The notes below the pieces were generated by a model. That model was not told where the DNA came from. It saw nothing but the letters and a program-made list of their open reading frames with translations, and searched no databases. This document shows, in pieces, positions 24,785-32,697 of a stretch of DNA of 64,000 bases. How positions within the stretch are numbered: the first letter of the stretch is position 1; each line of letters starts with the position of its first letter. Source of the stretch: Verrucomicrobiia bacterium (lineage in GTDB: Bacteria; Verrucomicrobiota; Verrucomicrobiia; Limisphaerales; JADLHS01); contig JAHCLO010000001.1 of NCBI GenBank assembly GCA_026125285.1, positions 186,001 to 250,000 on the forward strand, read 5' to 3'. Position numbers and translations under genes: made by a program.

Positions 24785-25948
24785 TTATGCCTTTCGTTGT
24801 TTGTGCTTTTGTCGGAACGCCCCCAAAGCCCACAAGCCCAGAGGCAAAACCAGTAAGAGCCATATTGCGTATCTAAACCACTTGAACTCACTTCTTGGAT
24901 GGTTGAGCACGGCCAGCACCTCGGACTCAAATGAGGATTTAGGTGAATTTTGGGCGCGAAAAACGATGAAATCGTCATCAACAGCGAACCAGCCGTTGGT
25001 TGCCACGTAATCTATTCTTGCCCAGCCTTCGTTTGCGAGCCGCCGGTCAGCGACAAGCACTCGCCCGTTCGGGAGTGGCACGGGGATTGCGCCCACCGTG
25101 GCAGGTCCAACGTTGGTGACGATACACCTAAAGGAGAAAGTCCTTTCGAATTCCGCTGAATCGCGGCTTCCGAATATCGGAGCGAATGCTGTGAATTCAA
25201 ACTCTCTCGGCACCCGCACCGCACCGACGTTGGTTGTGCCCGACCAAATGCCAATCCCCTGGACGAATCCTTTGTCATAAGGAGGTGCGCCCTTAAGGCG
25301 GAGCACTCTTCCATCCCGGTTATCTCGTACGGCGAAATAGCCATCGTTTGTAAGTGTGATCTGTTGCGTCCTTGGATTGTACGGGTCAGTTGTCCGGTAG
25401 TAGCCGCAATAAACATTTGTGTTTCCGTAAAACATGGCGAGATCAAGGCTCTCGATCGGCTTAATCCTGCCGGAGGAAGGTCCCAGTACACAGTCGGCGG
25501 CAAGAGCAAACCATATCGTGTGCAGGGTGAATTCCTCTGGCGGCGGATAGACTCCGGGAAATATTTTCGCAATTAACGTCGGGAGCTGGGCCTTAACGGA
25601 ATCGTAACGGTTTCCCCAAGCCTTTTTCACCGCGCGCTCGCTCTGGTGCTGGACGAAGTAGATATTCGTGCCGTCGCAACTCGCGGTCGCTCGGACATTC
25701 AGCAGTTCGGCGTTCGTCGCGGCTGAAGTGTCTTCATAAGCAATAATCCACGAGCATCCAGAGAGCAGCACGTCGAAGTTGTATTCCGCCGCAAACACCG
25801 GCTCGGGATTGTCGGGCCGGACAACATATCGGTAAACGCCCTGCATCCTCACCCCGGTTCCCTCATTGGCTAATGCGGCAAAAACGAGTGGGAGGATGAG
25901 AACCCCAATCAACCACTTAACTTCGACGATGCACTTCCTTATCCTCAC
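24785..25948 (-). CDS. exported protein with C-terminal membrane anchor (paired with MauE-like protein)
   Basis: 387 residues from a GTG at 25948 that overlaps the MauE-like stop (GTGA). A start at 26116 would run deep into the neighbour and is rejected. Signal segment VKWLIGVLILPLVFAALA, then a beta-rich body (YRYVVRPDNPEP, TASCDGTNIYFVQHQ, VLVADRRLANEGWARIDY) and a C-terminal TM helix (YAIWLLLVLPLGLWALGAF) with a basic tail. No known family is recognised. The tight overlap with MauE-like genes, repeated twice in a row, suggests that the two products work as a pair in the membrane. Confidence 0.7.
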   Translation of the reverse strand: MRIRKCIVEVKWLIGVLILPLVFAALANEGTGVRMQGVYRYVVRPDNPEPVFAAEYNFDVLLSGCSWIIAYEDTSAATNAELLNVRATASCDGTNIYFVQHQSERAVKKAWGNRYDSVKAQLPTLIAKIFPGVYPPPEEFTLHTIWFALAADCVLGPSSGRIKPIESLDLAMFYGNTNVYCGYYRTTDPYNPRTQQITLTNDGYFAVRDNRDGRVLRLKGAPPYDKGFVQGIGIWSGTTNVGAVRVPREFEFTAFAPIFGSRDSAEFERTFSFRCIVTNVGPATVGAIPVPLPNGRVLVADRRLANEGWARIDYVATNGWFAVDDDFIVFRAQNSPKSSFESEVLAVLNHPRSEFKWFRYAIWLLLVLPLGLWALGAFRQKHKQRKA

Positions 25949-26418
25949 GATATCTCCTCCATCGCACGGCCCTGACATTGCCGCGCAAGCTGCCGGTGAG
26001 TTATTATGGAACCAATTGATACTGCCCCGAGCATCACGATCAAGGAATGTGCCAAGCGTTCTGCTTGGTGTGAACTCAAGTGGAGCCAATCCGGCGCCCG
26101 CCCCAAACAGGGACATGGCGCTTCGATCCCAAGGCTATAGAGTCCTAGCCGATAGGCAACAAATGTGCCGCACAAGGCCAGGAGTCCGTAACGGGCGTGC
26201 CAAGACTGCGGACGCAACGCGATTAGAATGGCAAAGAACAACTCCACCTGGCCCACCACCAGGAGCAAGAGCCTGGCGCTGATGAATGGCATGACTGGAT
26301 CGGGGTAAGCCAATGACACGGCCCCGGTTGATGCTTGACTCAACTTGAGCACACCGACCACAAACAGGATCGCACCCGCCAAGCGCATTAAGAATCTGTC
26401 AATTGGGTGACACTTCAT
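25945..26418 (-). CDS. MauE/DoxX-like membrane protein
   Basis: 157 residues with four TM helices (RLAGAILFVVGVLKLSQAS, ARLLLLVVGQVELFFAILIAL, GLLALCGTFVAYRLGLYSL, LAHSLIVMLGAVSIGSIIT). The Glu in the second helix and the APCPCLG cysteine motif match the MauE pattern (CGCFG in typical members). MauE-type proteins are thought to aid disulfide or redox maturation of exported partners; here the partner would be the coupled secreted protein. The start overlaps the GtrA stop as ATGA. Confidence 0.7.
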   Translation of the reverse strand: MKCHPIDRFLMRLAGAILFVVGVLKLSQASTGAVSLAYPDPVMPFISARLLLLVVGQVELFFAILIALRPQSWHARYGLLALCGTFVAYRLGLYSLGIEAPCPCLGRAPDWLHLSSHQAERLAHSLIVMLGAVSIGSIITHRQLARQCQGRAMEEIS

Positions 26419-26993
26419 CGGTCAACCCTTTCTCTCACTCTCGCGCCTTTCCTCGTCCAGTTCGAGCCTAAGTCTGAAGCGGAATGCATTGGTGCGCACT
26501 GCCAGTTAAACCGCGCATTCATGCCGAAATTCCAAAGCGTGACCAAGGAGATGGTCAGCAGGTTTGAGAGGTAAAGATTCCAACCCAGGAAGCTGTGGAA
26601 CAAGTGCAGCAGCAACACGGCAAACACAATCCCGATGCCGCAAATCGCGTTGAAGAAGAGAAACCGGCGCAGGCGTGGGAAACGGAGGTCGGGCGCGTCA
26701 GTCCTCTGCGCGCCGCTTTCTCCGCCAGCCAACCCGGCGCGCACGGAGTGCCGCGCCCTGCCTGGGCCGCACCCCTTGAACGTCCACAACTCGTTCCAAA
26801 CAAAGTTGTTCACCAGCGCCACTTCCGCCGCGCAGACTTTGCTGATCGCCACGTTCAGCGCCAGCACCTTGGGATCGGCCAACACAAACAGCACGCCCAT
26901 GTCCACCACCACTCCGCTGCCGCCTACCAGACAGAATTTGACGAATTGTTGAACGCGCTCGGAAAGGAACGGTTTAGCCAGCGCCGCAGTCAT
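26415..26993 (-). CDS. GtrA-like membrane protein with repeat insertion
   Basis: 192 residues from the ATG at 26993 (MTAALAKPFLSERVQQFVKF). Four TM helices and the family pattern FCLVGGSGVVVDMGVLFVL, NNFVWNELWTFK and RRFLFFNAICGIG identify GtrA, a putative flippase or accessory protein for polyprenyl-linked sugars. Between WTFK and RFLFF there are about 35 extra residues (GRARHSVRAGLAGGESGAQR and more) encoded by a paired palindromic element at 26688-26762. They fall in the loop between TM2 and TM3, so function may be kept. An upstream frame to 27146 runs through a GT microsatellite and is not taken as coding. Confidence 0.75.
   Translation of the reverse strand: MTAALAKPFLSERVQQFVKFCLVGGSGVVVDMGVLFVLADPKVLALNVAISKVCAAEVALVNNFVWNELWTFKGCGPGRARHSVRAGLAGGESGAQRTDAPDLRFPRLRRFLFFNAICGIGIVFAVLLLHLFHSFLGWNLYLSNLLTISLVTLWNFGMNARFNWQCAPMHSASDLGSNWTRKGARVRERVDR
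26688..26762. repeat. paired palindromic element inside the GtrA gene
   Basis: Arms 26688-26715 (TCGGGCGCGTCAGTCCTCTG then CGCGCCG) and 26735-26762 (CGGCGCGCACGGAGTGCCGC then GCCCTGCC) are inverted. This is the same architecture as 21753-21828 with a few substitutions. The length keeps the reading frame of the host gene. Confidence 0.75.
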
Positions 26994-27058
26994 GCCAAGA
27001 CCACTCACGCCCGGGGTGGTCGGGGCACTTGACGGGCACGGGTCACGAGCCGAGACTT

Positions 27059-27079
27059 GTGTGTGTGTGTGTGTGTGTG
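27059..27079. repeat. (GT)10 microsatellite
   Basis: Ten GT units upstream of the GtrA start. The tract lies about 65 bp before the chosen ATG, where length change could affect expression. Confidence 0.85.
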
Positions 27080-27186
27080 GCGGGGAAGGTTTGCGTCCCG
27101 CCGCGCAAGCCCGCCAGCAGTCTGAATGAAAATCCGTGATCCACACGCGACTCCAATCTCCAACCGAAAGGCGTCACCGGAAAAGC

Positions 27187-27324
27187 TCAAGCGGACAATG
27201 CAACCGATTTCGCCTCCATTAGCGCGATTGTCTCCACTCCGTTCAACCTGTCCAAACCTTTCTTGGCAATTGCCAACCCGATATTGGCCTCCGGTTTCAG
27301 CCGGTTTGCCTCGCACTGTCCCAT
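27187..27324 (-). other. possible 45-residue gene fragment
   Basis: A minus-strand frame ending at 27187 has natural-looking composition (ANIGLAIAKKGLDRLNGVET, then IALMEAK). No family is recognised, and the upstream part of the frame is repeat sequence. It may be the surviving end of a gene that once followed the repeat at 27361. Confidence 0.2.
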
Positions 27325-27360
27325 CTGTTCCCGCACTTTTTTCGGCACCCTTTCCAACTC

Positions 27361-27416
27361 GATTTCCCCACGACACCTCCAGCAGTCCCCCACGCGAAAA
27401 CAATTGCCGCGAGAGA
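27361..27416. repeat. dispersed repeat ending in TTGCCGCGAGAGA, copy 2
   Basis: Counterpart of 20914-20968, in the same orientation. Similarity extends a little into the neighbouring sequence (GTTGGAAAGGGTG here against GCTGGAAAGAGAG there, read on the minus strand). Confidence 0.6.
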
Positions 27417-27820
27417 CCTCTGCGCAGCAGAGCCGCATCCCCGAAGATTGCAGACGGATTTCAGTCAGGGGAATGGGCGTCAGGCCAATGGAAGCTTGAG
27501 CCTCCCGCCCCATTCCTCTGACCGACATTCCCCTGACTGCTTGCTGATCCTTCGCAACGCGCGAGGATTCCGAGGTATTGCAGCGCAAAGCAACAAGCTG
27601 CCGCACTTGCGCTCTTTAGTTCATTTGCGGCAATCATCCCCCTGCCCTCTTCTGCCCATAGACTTCAGCCTTCAGCTTTCGTCCTTCCCTTGAACCTTGA
27701 CGGCGCGCGCGCCCCCGCCCGCCCCCCACACCCCCCCCCCCCCCCGGGGGGGCCCCCCCCCCCCCCCCCGCTACGGTTCAGGGGCTCAAGGCGCGAACTG
27801 GGGTTGAGAGAAGTCTCACC
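27417..27820. other. non-coding repeat stretch with a C/G homopolymer palindrome
   Basis: No gene is supported. Contents: tandem-like text around TTCAGTCAGGGGAATGGGCG, TTTGCGGCAATCATCC and a CTTCAGCCTTCAGC run shared with 21165-21235. At 27731-27769 a C run, then seven G, then another C run may be a real hairpin or a base-calling or assembly artefact. CCGCTACGGTTCAGGG at its end recurs at 57658. Confidence 0.6.
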
Positions 27821-29494
27821 CTACGGAGTTCCCCAAACCACCCGCCCGTCCACGATGGTGAGCGCGACTTTCGCCTGATCAATCTCGGCGGGATCAATTT
27901 TGAATATGTCCCGGTCCAGGATCACAACGTCTGCGAGTTTGCCGACGGCGAGCGTTCCCTTTACCTGTTCCGCGAATTCCGCATACGCTGACCCGACCGT
28001 GTAGGCGCGCACAGCTTCTTCCACGGAGATTTTCTGTTCCGGCACCCAGCCCGTGGGATGCTTTCCATCCAGGGTCTGACGGGTGACGGCGGCTTTGATG
28101 CCCTCCAGCGGATTCAACGGCGCCACCGTCCAGTCCGAGCCGAACGCCAGCACGGCGCCGGTATCCAGCAAGGTGCGAAACGCATAGGTGCCTTTGGACC
28201 GCTCCGGGCCAATGCGTTTGTCGCACCAGCGCCCGTCGTCGGCGCAATGATAGGGCTGCATCGAGGCCACGACCTTCTGCGCGCCGAAGCGCGGGATTTC
28301 CCTCGCGCGAAGATGTTGCGCGTGCTCGATGCGGAAGCGCCGGTCACGCACGCCGTTCGTTTCCGTCACTTGCTGGAACAGATCGAGAATGGTCTTGTTC
28401 GCCTCATCGCCGATGGCGTGGATCATCACCTGCAAACCGGCCTGGTCGGCTGCGGAAACCCGTTCGAGCATGACGCCTTCGGGCAACATCTGATCAAACA
28501 ACAAGCCGCGCGTCTCCGGGGTGTCGCTATAGGGCTCGAAGAACAACGCCGTGGATGAACCGAGACTCCCGTCGGCAAAGCCTTTGAGGCCGCCCAGGCG
28601 CACCCAGTCGTTGCCGAACGCCGCGCGCACCCCGGTTCGTGCCAGCACTTCCCACGACACAATCGAGCGCATGGCGTAGATGCGCGTTTTCAATTCGCCG
28701 CGTTCGTGCAGGAATTGATACAAGCCCACGTCATCGCCGGCGGACATGTCCTGCACGCTGGTGACGCCAAGCGAGGCGGCGTGGTCCGTGGCCGCCCGCG
28801 CCGCCGCAAGCTTCGCGTCCCACGACGGCGGCGGAACAACCCGTTCCACCAGACTCATGGCGGCATCCTTGAGCAAACCGGTAGGCTCGCCCTGGGCATC
28901 GCGCACGATCAATCCCCCAGCCACATCCTTGGTGTCCTTCGTCACACCCGCCAGTTTGAGTGCCAGACTGTTGGCCAGCGCCATGTGACCGTCGAGTCGG
29001 CTGACAAACACAGGATGTTCCGGAGTCACGGCATCAATCATCTGCTTCGTCGGTAACGGCGCACCGGGCCAGTTCTCGTGATCCCAACTGCCTTCAAGAA
29101 TCCAGCGGCCCTTGGGAAGCGATTTCGCAAAGACGCCGATGCGCCGGGTGAATTCCTCGGGTGACTTCGCACCGCGCAAATCCACGTTGGTGATGGAAAA
29201 GCCGCCGGTCAGCCAGTGAACGTGGGCGTCGTTGAAGCCCGGAAGAACCAGCCTTCCGTCCGCCTCAATCACGCGGGTCTTCGGCCCGGCCAGCGGGCGC
29301 AAGTCTGCTGAAGCTCCCACCACCGAGATGCGATTGCCCGAAACGGCCACCGCCGAAGCCGCAGGCCGCGCAGGGTCCATCGTGCGGACGGTGGCGTTGA
29401 GAATCAGCAGGTCGGGCGCGAGCAAAGGCGTTTGTGCCGGAGCGGAAGTCAGCATGGCGAGCAGCAGCAGGGTAAGTGGTAACAGCGGTTTCAT
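27821..29494 (-). CDS. secreted amidohydrolase (YtcJ-like, metal-dependent)
   Basis: About 557 residues from the ATG at 29494. A longer frame to 29653 is repeat-derived. Signal peptide [20 protein letters not shown], then [13 protein letters not shown] and the first metal motif [15 protein letters not shown]. Further motifs typical of amidohydrolase family 3: [39 protein letters not shown] and a final [12 protein letters not shown]. It hydrolyses an amide or similar bond outside the cytoplasm; the substrate is unknown. The gene stands alone, divergent from the rRNA methyltransferase. Confidence 0.85.
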   Translation of the reverse strand: MKPLLPLTLLLLAMLTSAPAQTPLLAPDLLILNATVRTMDPARPAASAVAVSGNRISVVGASADLRPLAGPKTRVIEADGRLVLPGFNDAHVHWLTGGFSITNVDLRGAKSPEEFTRRIGVFAKSLPKGRWILEGSWDHENWPGAPLPTKQMIDAVTPEHPVFVSRLDGHMALANSLALKLAGVTKDTKDVAGGLIVRDAQGEPTGLLKDAAMSLVERVVPPPSWDAKLAAARAATDHAASLGVTSVQDMSAGDDVGLYQFLHERGELKTRIYAMRSIVSWEVLARTGVRAAFGNDWVRLGGLKGFADGSLGSSTALFFEPYSDTPETRGLLFDQMLPEGVMLERVSAADQAGLQVMIHAIGDEANKTILDLFQQVTETNGVRDRRFRIEHAQHLRAREIPRFGAQKVVASMQPYHCADDGRWCDKRIGPERSKGTYAFRTLLDTGAVLAFGSDWTVAPLNPLEGIKAAVTRQTLDGKHPTGWVPEQKISVEEAVRAYTVGSAYAEFAEQVKGTLAVGKLADVVILDRDIFKIDPAEIDQAKVALTIVDGRVVWGTP

Positions 29495-29905
29495 GTTCAA
29501 TACCCGTTGCCTAGAGCGGGCGGAGGATTTGTAGCGGTGTTGCCCGGTGTTGTCACGCGCGGAAACATCCGCAACGCCCCGGGCCTCTCGGAAAGCCAAA
29601 ATCCGACTTCCTCGTAGCGCAGAGTTGAACTCTGCCGTATCGCCGAATTCCATTCGGCTGGCCTCGCGGCTCCTCCAGAATTCTTGAAGCTTCGCGAGGG
29701 ACGCAGATTACAGATCTGCGATACAGCAGAGTTCAACTCTGCGCTACTACCCGGCAGGAGCGTGCCCGGGCAAACATTTCCTTCCTTTCGGCAGCCGGTA
29801 CTGGTTTCATCTGCGCCGCGCCGGGTGTTCTGCCGTGATGGATTGCGCAAACGAAATCCAAAGACTGCCTGAGTTCAACACTCCCCGCTCAACTGTTTAC
29901 ATACT
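29495..29905. other. divergent intergenic region with repeats
   Basis: It contains the palindromic pair listed at 29614-29747 and the promoters of two divergent genes. No conserved small ORF is supported; frames that cross the repeats only show repeat-derived peptides such as AEFNSAL. Confidence 0.5.
29614..29747. repeat. paired palindromic repeat (GTAGCGCAGAGTTGAACTCT family)
   Basis: The outer arm at 29614-29635 is repeated as its complement at 29726-29747. Inside is a second, smaller palindrome (GCAGATTACAGATCTGC). It is non-coding and may form a large cruciform or hairpin. Confidence 0.8.
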
Positions 29906-31108
29906 ATGGAATCGTTACCGACTGTTATTTTGAAACCCGGTGAGGCGGACCGCATTGTGGCCGGACACCCGTGGGTCTATCACGGTTCAATCCTCCGCCT
30001 AACCGCCCAGGCCGGTGACGGCGAACTGGTGCAGGTCAAAGATCATCGCCAGCGGTTGCTGGGTACGGGATTCTTCAACTCGAAATCCAAAATCAACGTC
30101 CGCGTGCTCGACCCGGAGCGCGTGGAGGTGAACCAGAAGTTTTTCGAGCAGCGCATCCGCGCCGCGCTTGCGGTACGGGAACGCCAACTCCCCCACGCCA
30201 CTTCGTATCGCATGGTCAACGCCGAGAGCGATTTTCTCTCCGGCCTCATCGTGGACAAATACGAAGACGTGCTGGTGGTTCAGATCACCGCGCTCGGCAT
30301 GGAGAAACGCAAGGCAACCATCATTGCCGCACTGCAAAAACTGTTTTCGCCCCGCGCCATTCTCGAACGCAGCGACGTGGCCTCCCGGAAATTCGAGGGC
30401 ATGGAGACGGCGAATGGCGTTATCGCCGGAGAATTCAGCGGCTCGTTGCCGGTGAATTTGAACGGCCTCAAGTTCGAGACCGACATTTTGGGCGGCCACA
30501 AGACGGGTTTGTATCTCGATCAACAAGTGAACTACCAGGCGGTGTCGCAATTCGCCAAAGGCGCGCAGGTGCTCGATTGCTTTAGTTTTCTGGGGGGCTT
30601 CGGATTGCACGCCGCGCGCGCGGGTGCCGCGCGCGTCCACATGCTGGATCAAAGCGCCGAAGCCGTGGCGGCCTCCCTCCGCAACGCCGAGATCAACGGC
30701 GTGAAGGAGCGGTGCTCGGCCCTGCCGGTGAACGTGTTTGACTGGCTCAAGGCTCAAACCAAAACCGCGCCCCACGAGAAGCTGGTGCCGAAGTTTGATC
30801 TCGTTGTGCTCGATCCGCCGTCGTTCACGCGCAACCGCGCCTCCGTGCCGGATGCCTTGCGCGGTTACAAGGAAATCCACGTTCGCGCGCTGAAGCTCTT
30901 GAAGCCCGGCGGTACGCTCGCGACATTTTGCTGTTCGCATCACGTGAGCGCGCAGTTGTTTCAGGACACCGTGCTCTCGGCCGCCTTCGACACCCGCCGA
31001 GTGTTGCGCCGGGTCGCGACGTATTCCCAATCACCCGATCATCCGATCATCCCGATGATACCCGAGACGGAATACCTCAAGGGCTTTGCGCTTGAAGTGG
31101 TGCGGTAA
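29906..31108 (+). CDS. rlmI: RlmI-like 23S rRNA cytosine-C5 methyltransferase
   Basis: 400 residues. The PUA domain is at about 1-75 (LKPGEADRIVAGHPWVYHGS). A linker region then leads to a Rossmann methyltransferase domain from about 170: TGLYLDQQVNYQ, VLDCFSFLGGFGLHAARAGA (SAM-binding), FDLVVLDPPSF (catalytic loop) and LATFCCSHHVS (catalytic Cys). The length matches RlmI/YccW, which makes m5C1962 in 23S rRNA. The end is 8 nt from the convergent gspF stop. No ribosome site is visible before the ATG. Confidence 0.88.
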   Translation: MESLPTVILKPGEADRIVAGHPWVYHGSILRLTAQAGDGELVQVKDHRQRLLGTGFFNSKSKINVRVLDPERVEVNQKFFEQRIRAALAVRERQLPHATSYRMVNAESDFLSGLIVDKYEDVLVVQITALGMEKRKATIIAALQKLFSPRAILERSDVASRKFEGMETANGVIAGEFSGSLPVNLNGLKFETDILGGHKTGLYLDQQVNYQAVSQFAKGAQVLDCFSFLGGFGLHAARAGAARVHMLDQSAEAVAASLRNAEINGVKERCSALPVNVFDWLKAQTKTAPHEKLVPKFDLVVLDPPSFTRNRASVPDALRGYKEIHVRALKLLKPGGTLATFCCSHHVSAQLFQDTVLSAAFDTRRVLRRVATYSQSPDHPIIPMIPETEYLKGFALEVVR

Positions 31109-31116
31109 CCGCGCCC

Positions 31117-32403
31117 TCAATCGGCTTCACCCGGTCCGCCAATGCCCGGCCCGGTGATGAGCGCCAGAATGGGCAGGAACATGGCGATGACGATGCTGCC
31201 CACCACCACGGCCAGGAACACGATTAGAATCGGTTCCAACAAGGAGGTCATCGAGTTCACCGCATTATCCACGTCGTCATCAAAATTGTCGGCGATCTTG
31301 AGCAGCATGTCCGGCAGCGCGCCGGTTTGTTCGCCCACGTCCACCATGCCGACGACCATCGGGGGAAACACCCGCGATGTCCGGAGTGGCGCGGTGAGGC
31401 TTTCACCTTCCTTCACGCTTTCCAGCACGCGCGCCACCACGCTGGCCACCACCGTGTTGCCGGTGGTTTCCTTGACGATGGCGAGGGCCTGGAGCACGGG
31501 CACGCCGTTGCCGAGCAAGGTCCCAAGCGTGCGGGCAAAGCGCGAGATGGCCGCCTTGCGGAAGACCGCGCCAAGGATGGGCATGGTCAATTTGGTCTGG
31601 TCGTAGAGCCAACGACCCGGTCTCGTCCGCAAACCCAGCGCCACGCCGACGCCCAGCGCCAGCGCCGTCAAGGCAACCATCGGCGCTTGCTGCCGCGCGA
31701 CTTCGCTGACGCGGAGAATCAACGTGGTGAACACCGGCATCGCCGCGCCGTTGAGCAGGCCGTCGAAGACCTGCTGAAACCGCGGGATCACGAACACGAG
31801 CATCAATCCCAGAATCGCCGCGGCCACCAGCATGACGGCCACGGGATAGAACAGGGCGGACTTCACCTTGCCTTTGATCTTCTGCGCCTTTTCCATGAAC
31901 TCCGCCAGACGCCGCAAGGTGATTTCCAGCGCGCCGCCAATCTCGCCGGCTTTGACCATGTTCACGTAGAGCCGATTAAAAACCTTCGGATGCGCGGCCA
32001 GACTTTCCGACAGTGAACTGCCGCTTTCGATGCTTTCCCCCAGTTCACCAAGGATGCGCTTGAGGGTGCGATCCGATTCCTGTTGCTGCAAAATCCGCAG
32101 GCCGCGCAGCAGGGGCAATCCTGCCTCCACCAGCGTCGCCAACTGCCGCTTGAACACCGCCACGACGGACGGCTTCACCCGACCCCCAACCAACGGCAAC
32201 GTGATGGACAAACCCCTGAGTCTGCCCGGCGATCCCGACCGGCTACCCGGCTTGAACAGCGGGCGGTGGCGTTCGGAAACGCGCGTGGGATAAAGGCCCA
32301 TTTCCTTGATGCGTTGGAGCGCCTCGCTCTGGCTGGCCACGTCCAGCGAGCCTTGGATTCTCAGGCCCGCGGCATCCACGGCTTCGTAGGTGTAACTGTT
32401 CAT
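31117..32403 (-). CDS. gspF: type II secretion / type IV pilus inner-membrane platform protein
   Basis: 428 residues with GGAG 7 nt before the ATG. Two T2SSF domains: FKRQLATLVEAGLPLLRGLR (about 80) and FARTLGTLLGNGVPVLQALA (about 285). TM segments are ALFYPVAVMLVAAAILGLML, a second near 235 and a C-terminal LEPILIVFLAVVVGSIVIAM. It forms the membrane platform that meets the assembly ATPase. It stands alone here, without other gsp or pil genes, as is common in this phylum. The pseudopilins at 20.0 and 37.5 kb are likely clients. Confidence 0.9.
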   Translation of the reverse strand: MNSYTYEAVDAAGLRIQGSLDVASQSEALQRIKEMGLYPTRVSERHRPLFKPGSRSGSPGRLRGLSITLPLVGGRVKPSVVAVFKRQLATLVEAGLPLLRGLRILQQQESDRTLKRILGELGESIESGSSLSESLAAHPKVFNRLYVNMVKAGEIGGALEITLRRLAEFMEKAQKIKGKVKSALFYPVAVMLVAAAILGLMLVFVIPRFQQVFDGLLNGAAMPVFTTLILRVSEVARQQAPMVALTALALGVGVALGLRTRPGRWLYDQTKLTMPILGAVFRKAAISRFARTLGTLLGNGVPVLQALAIVKETTGNTVVASVVARVLESVKEGESLTAPLRTSRVFPPMVVGMVDVGEQTGALPDMLLKIADNFDDDVDNAVNSMTSLLEPILIVFLAVVVGSIVIAMFLPILALITGPGIGGPGEAD

Positions 32404-32697
32404 AAGCAGCTCCGGTTCGATTGGCCGGCCCGGCCTGCCCCCGCTCTCCGGCGACTGCGGGCGCGAGTCGAAGCCAGCCGGGCTTCAGTCATTCTGACCG
32501 GGCGAACTGGAATTGCTCACGCGGAATGATCAAAAATCGGCGCGCCGGATCAGAGGTTCCAAGAGCGAAATGTTTCGGCGCGTTTCCTTGCGAGGTCTGC
32601 AGTAACCTCTGCGTCCCCTGCGTGCCAATTTTAACGCATAGTCCGCTGAGGCTTGCGCAAAGGACGCAGGACCAGCCGTCCAAACGGCTCCCGCGAA
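32404..32697. other. intergenic, nothing recognised
   Basis: Only phrase-like text (CCTCTGCGTCCCCTGCGTGC) of the repeat type seen elsewhere; no gene. Confidence 0.5.

Noticed and set aside
27821..29653. Start of the amidohydrolase at 29653
   Set aside because: The extra N-terminal residues are encoded by palindromic repeat DNA; the ATG at 29494 directly opens a classical signal peptide.
29999..31030. 343-codon minus-strand frame opposite the RlmI-like gene
   Set aside because: Antisense shadow without start signals; the sense strand has PUA and methyltransferase motifs.
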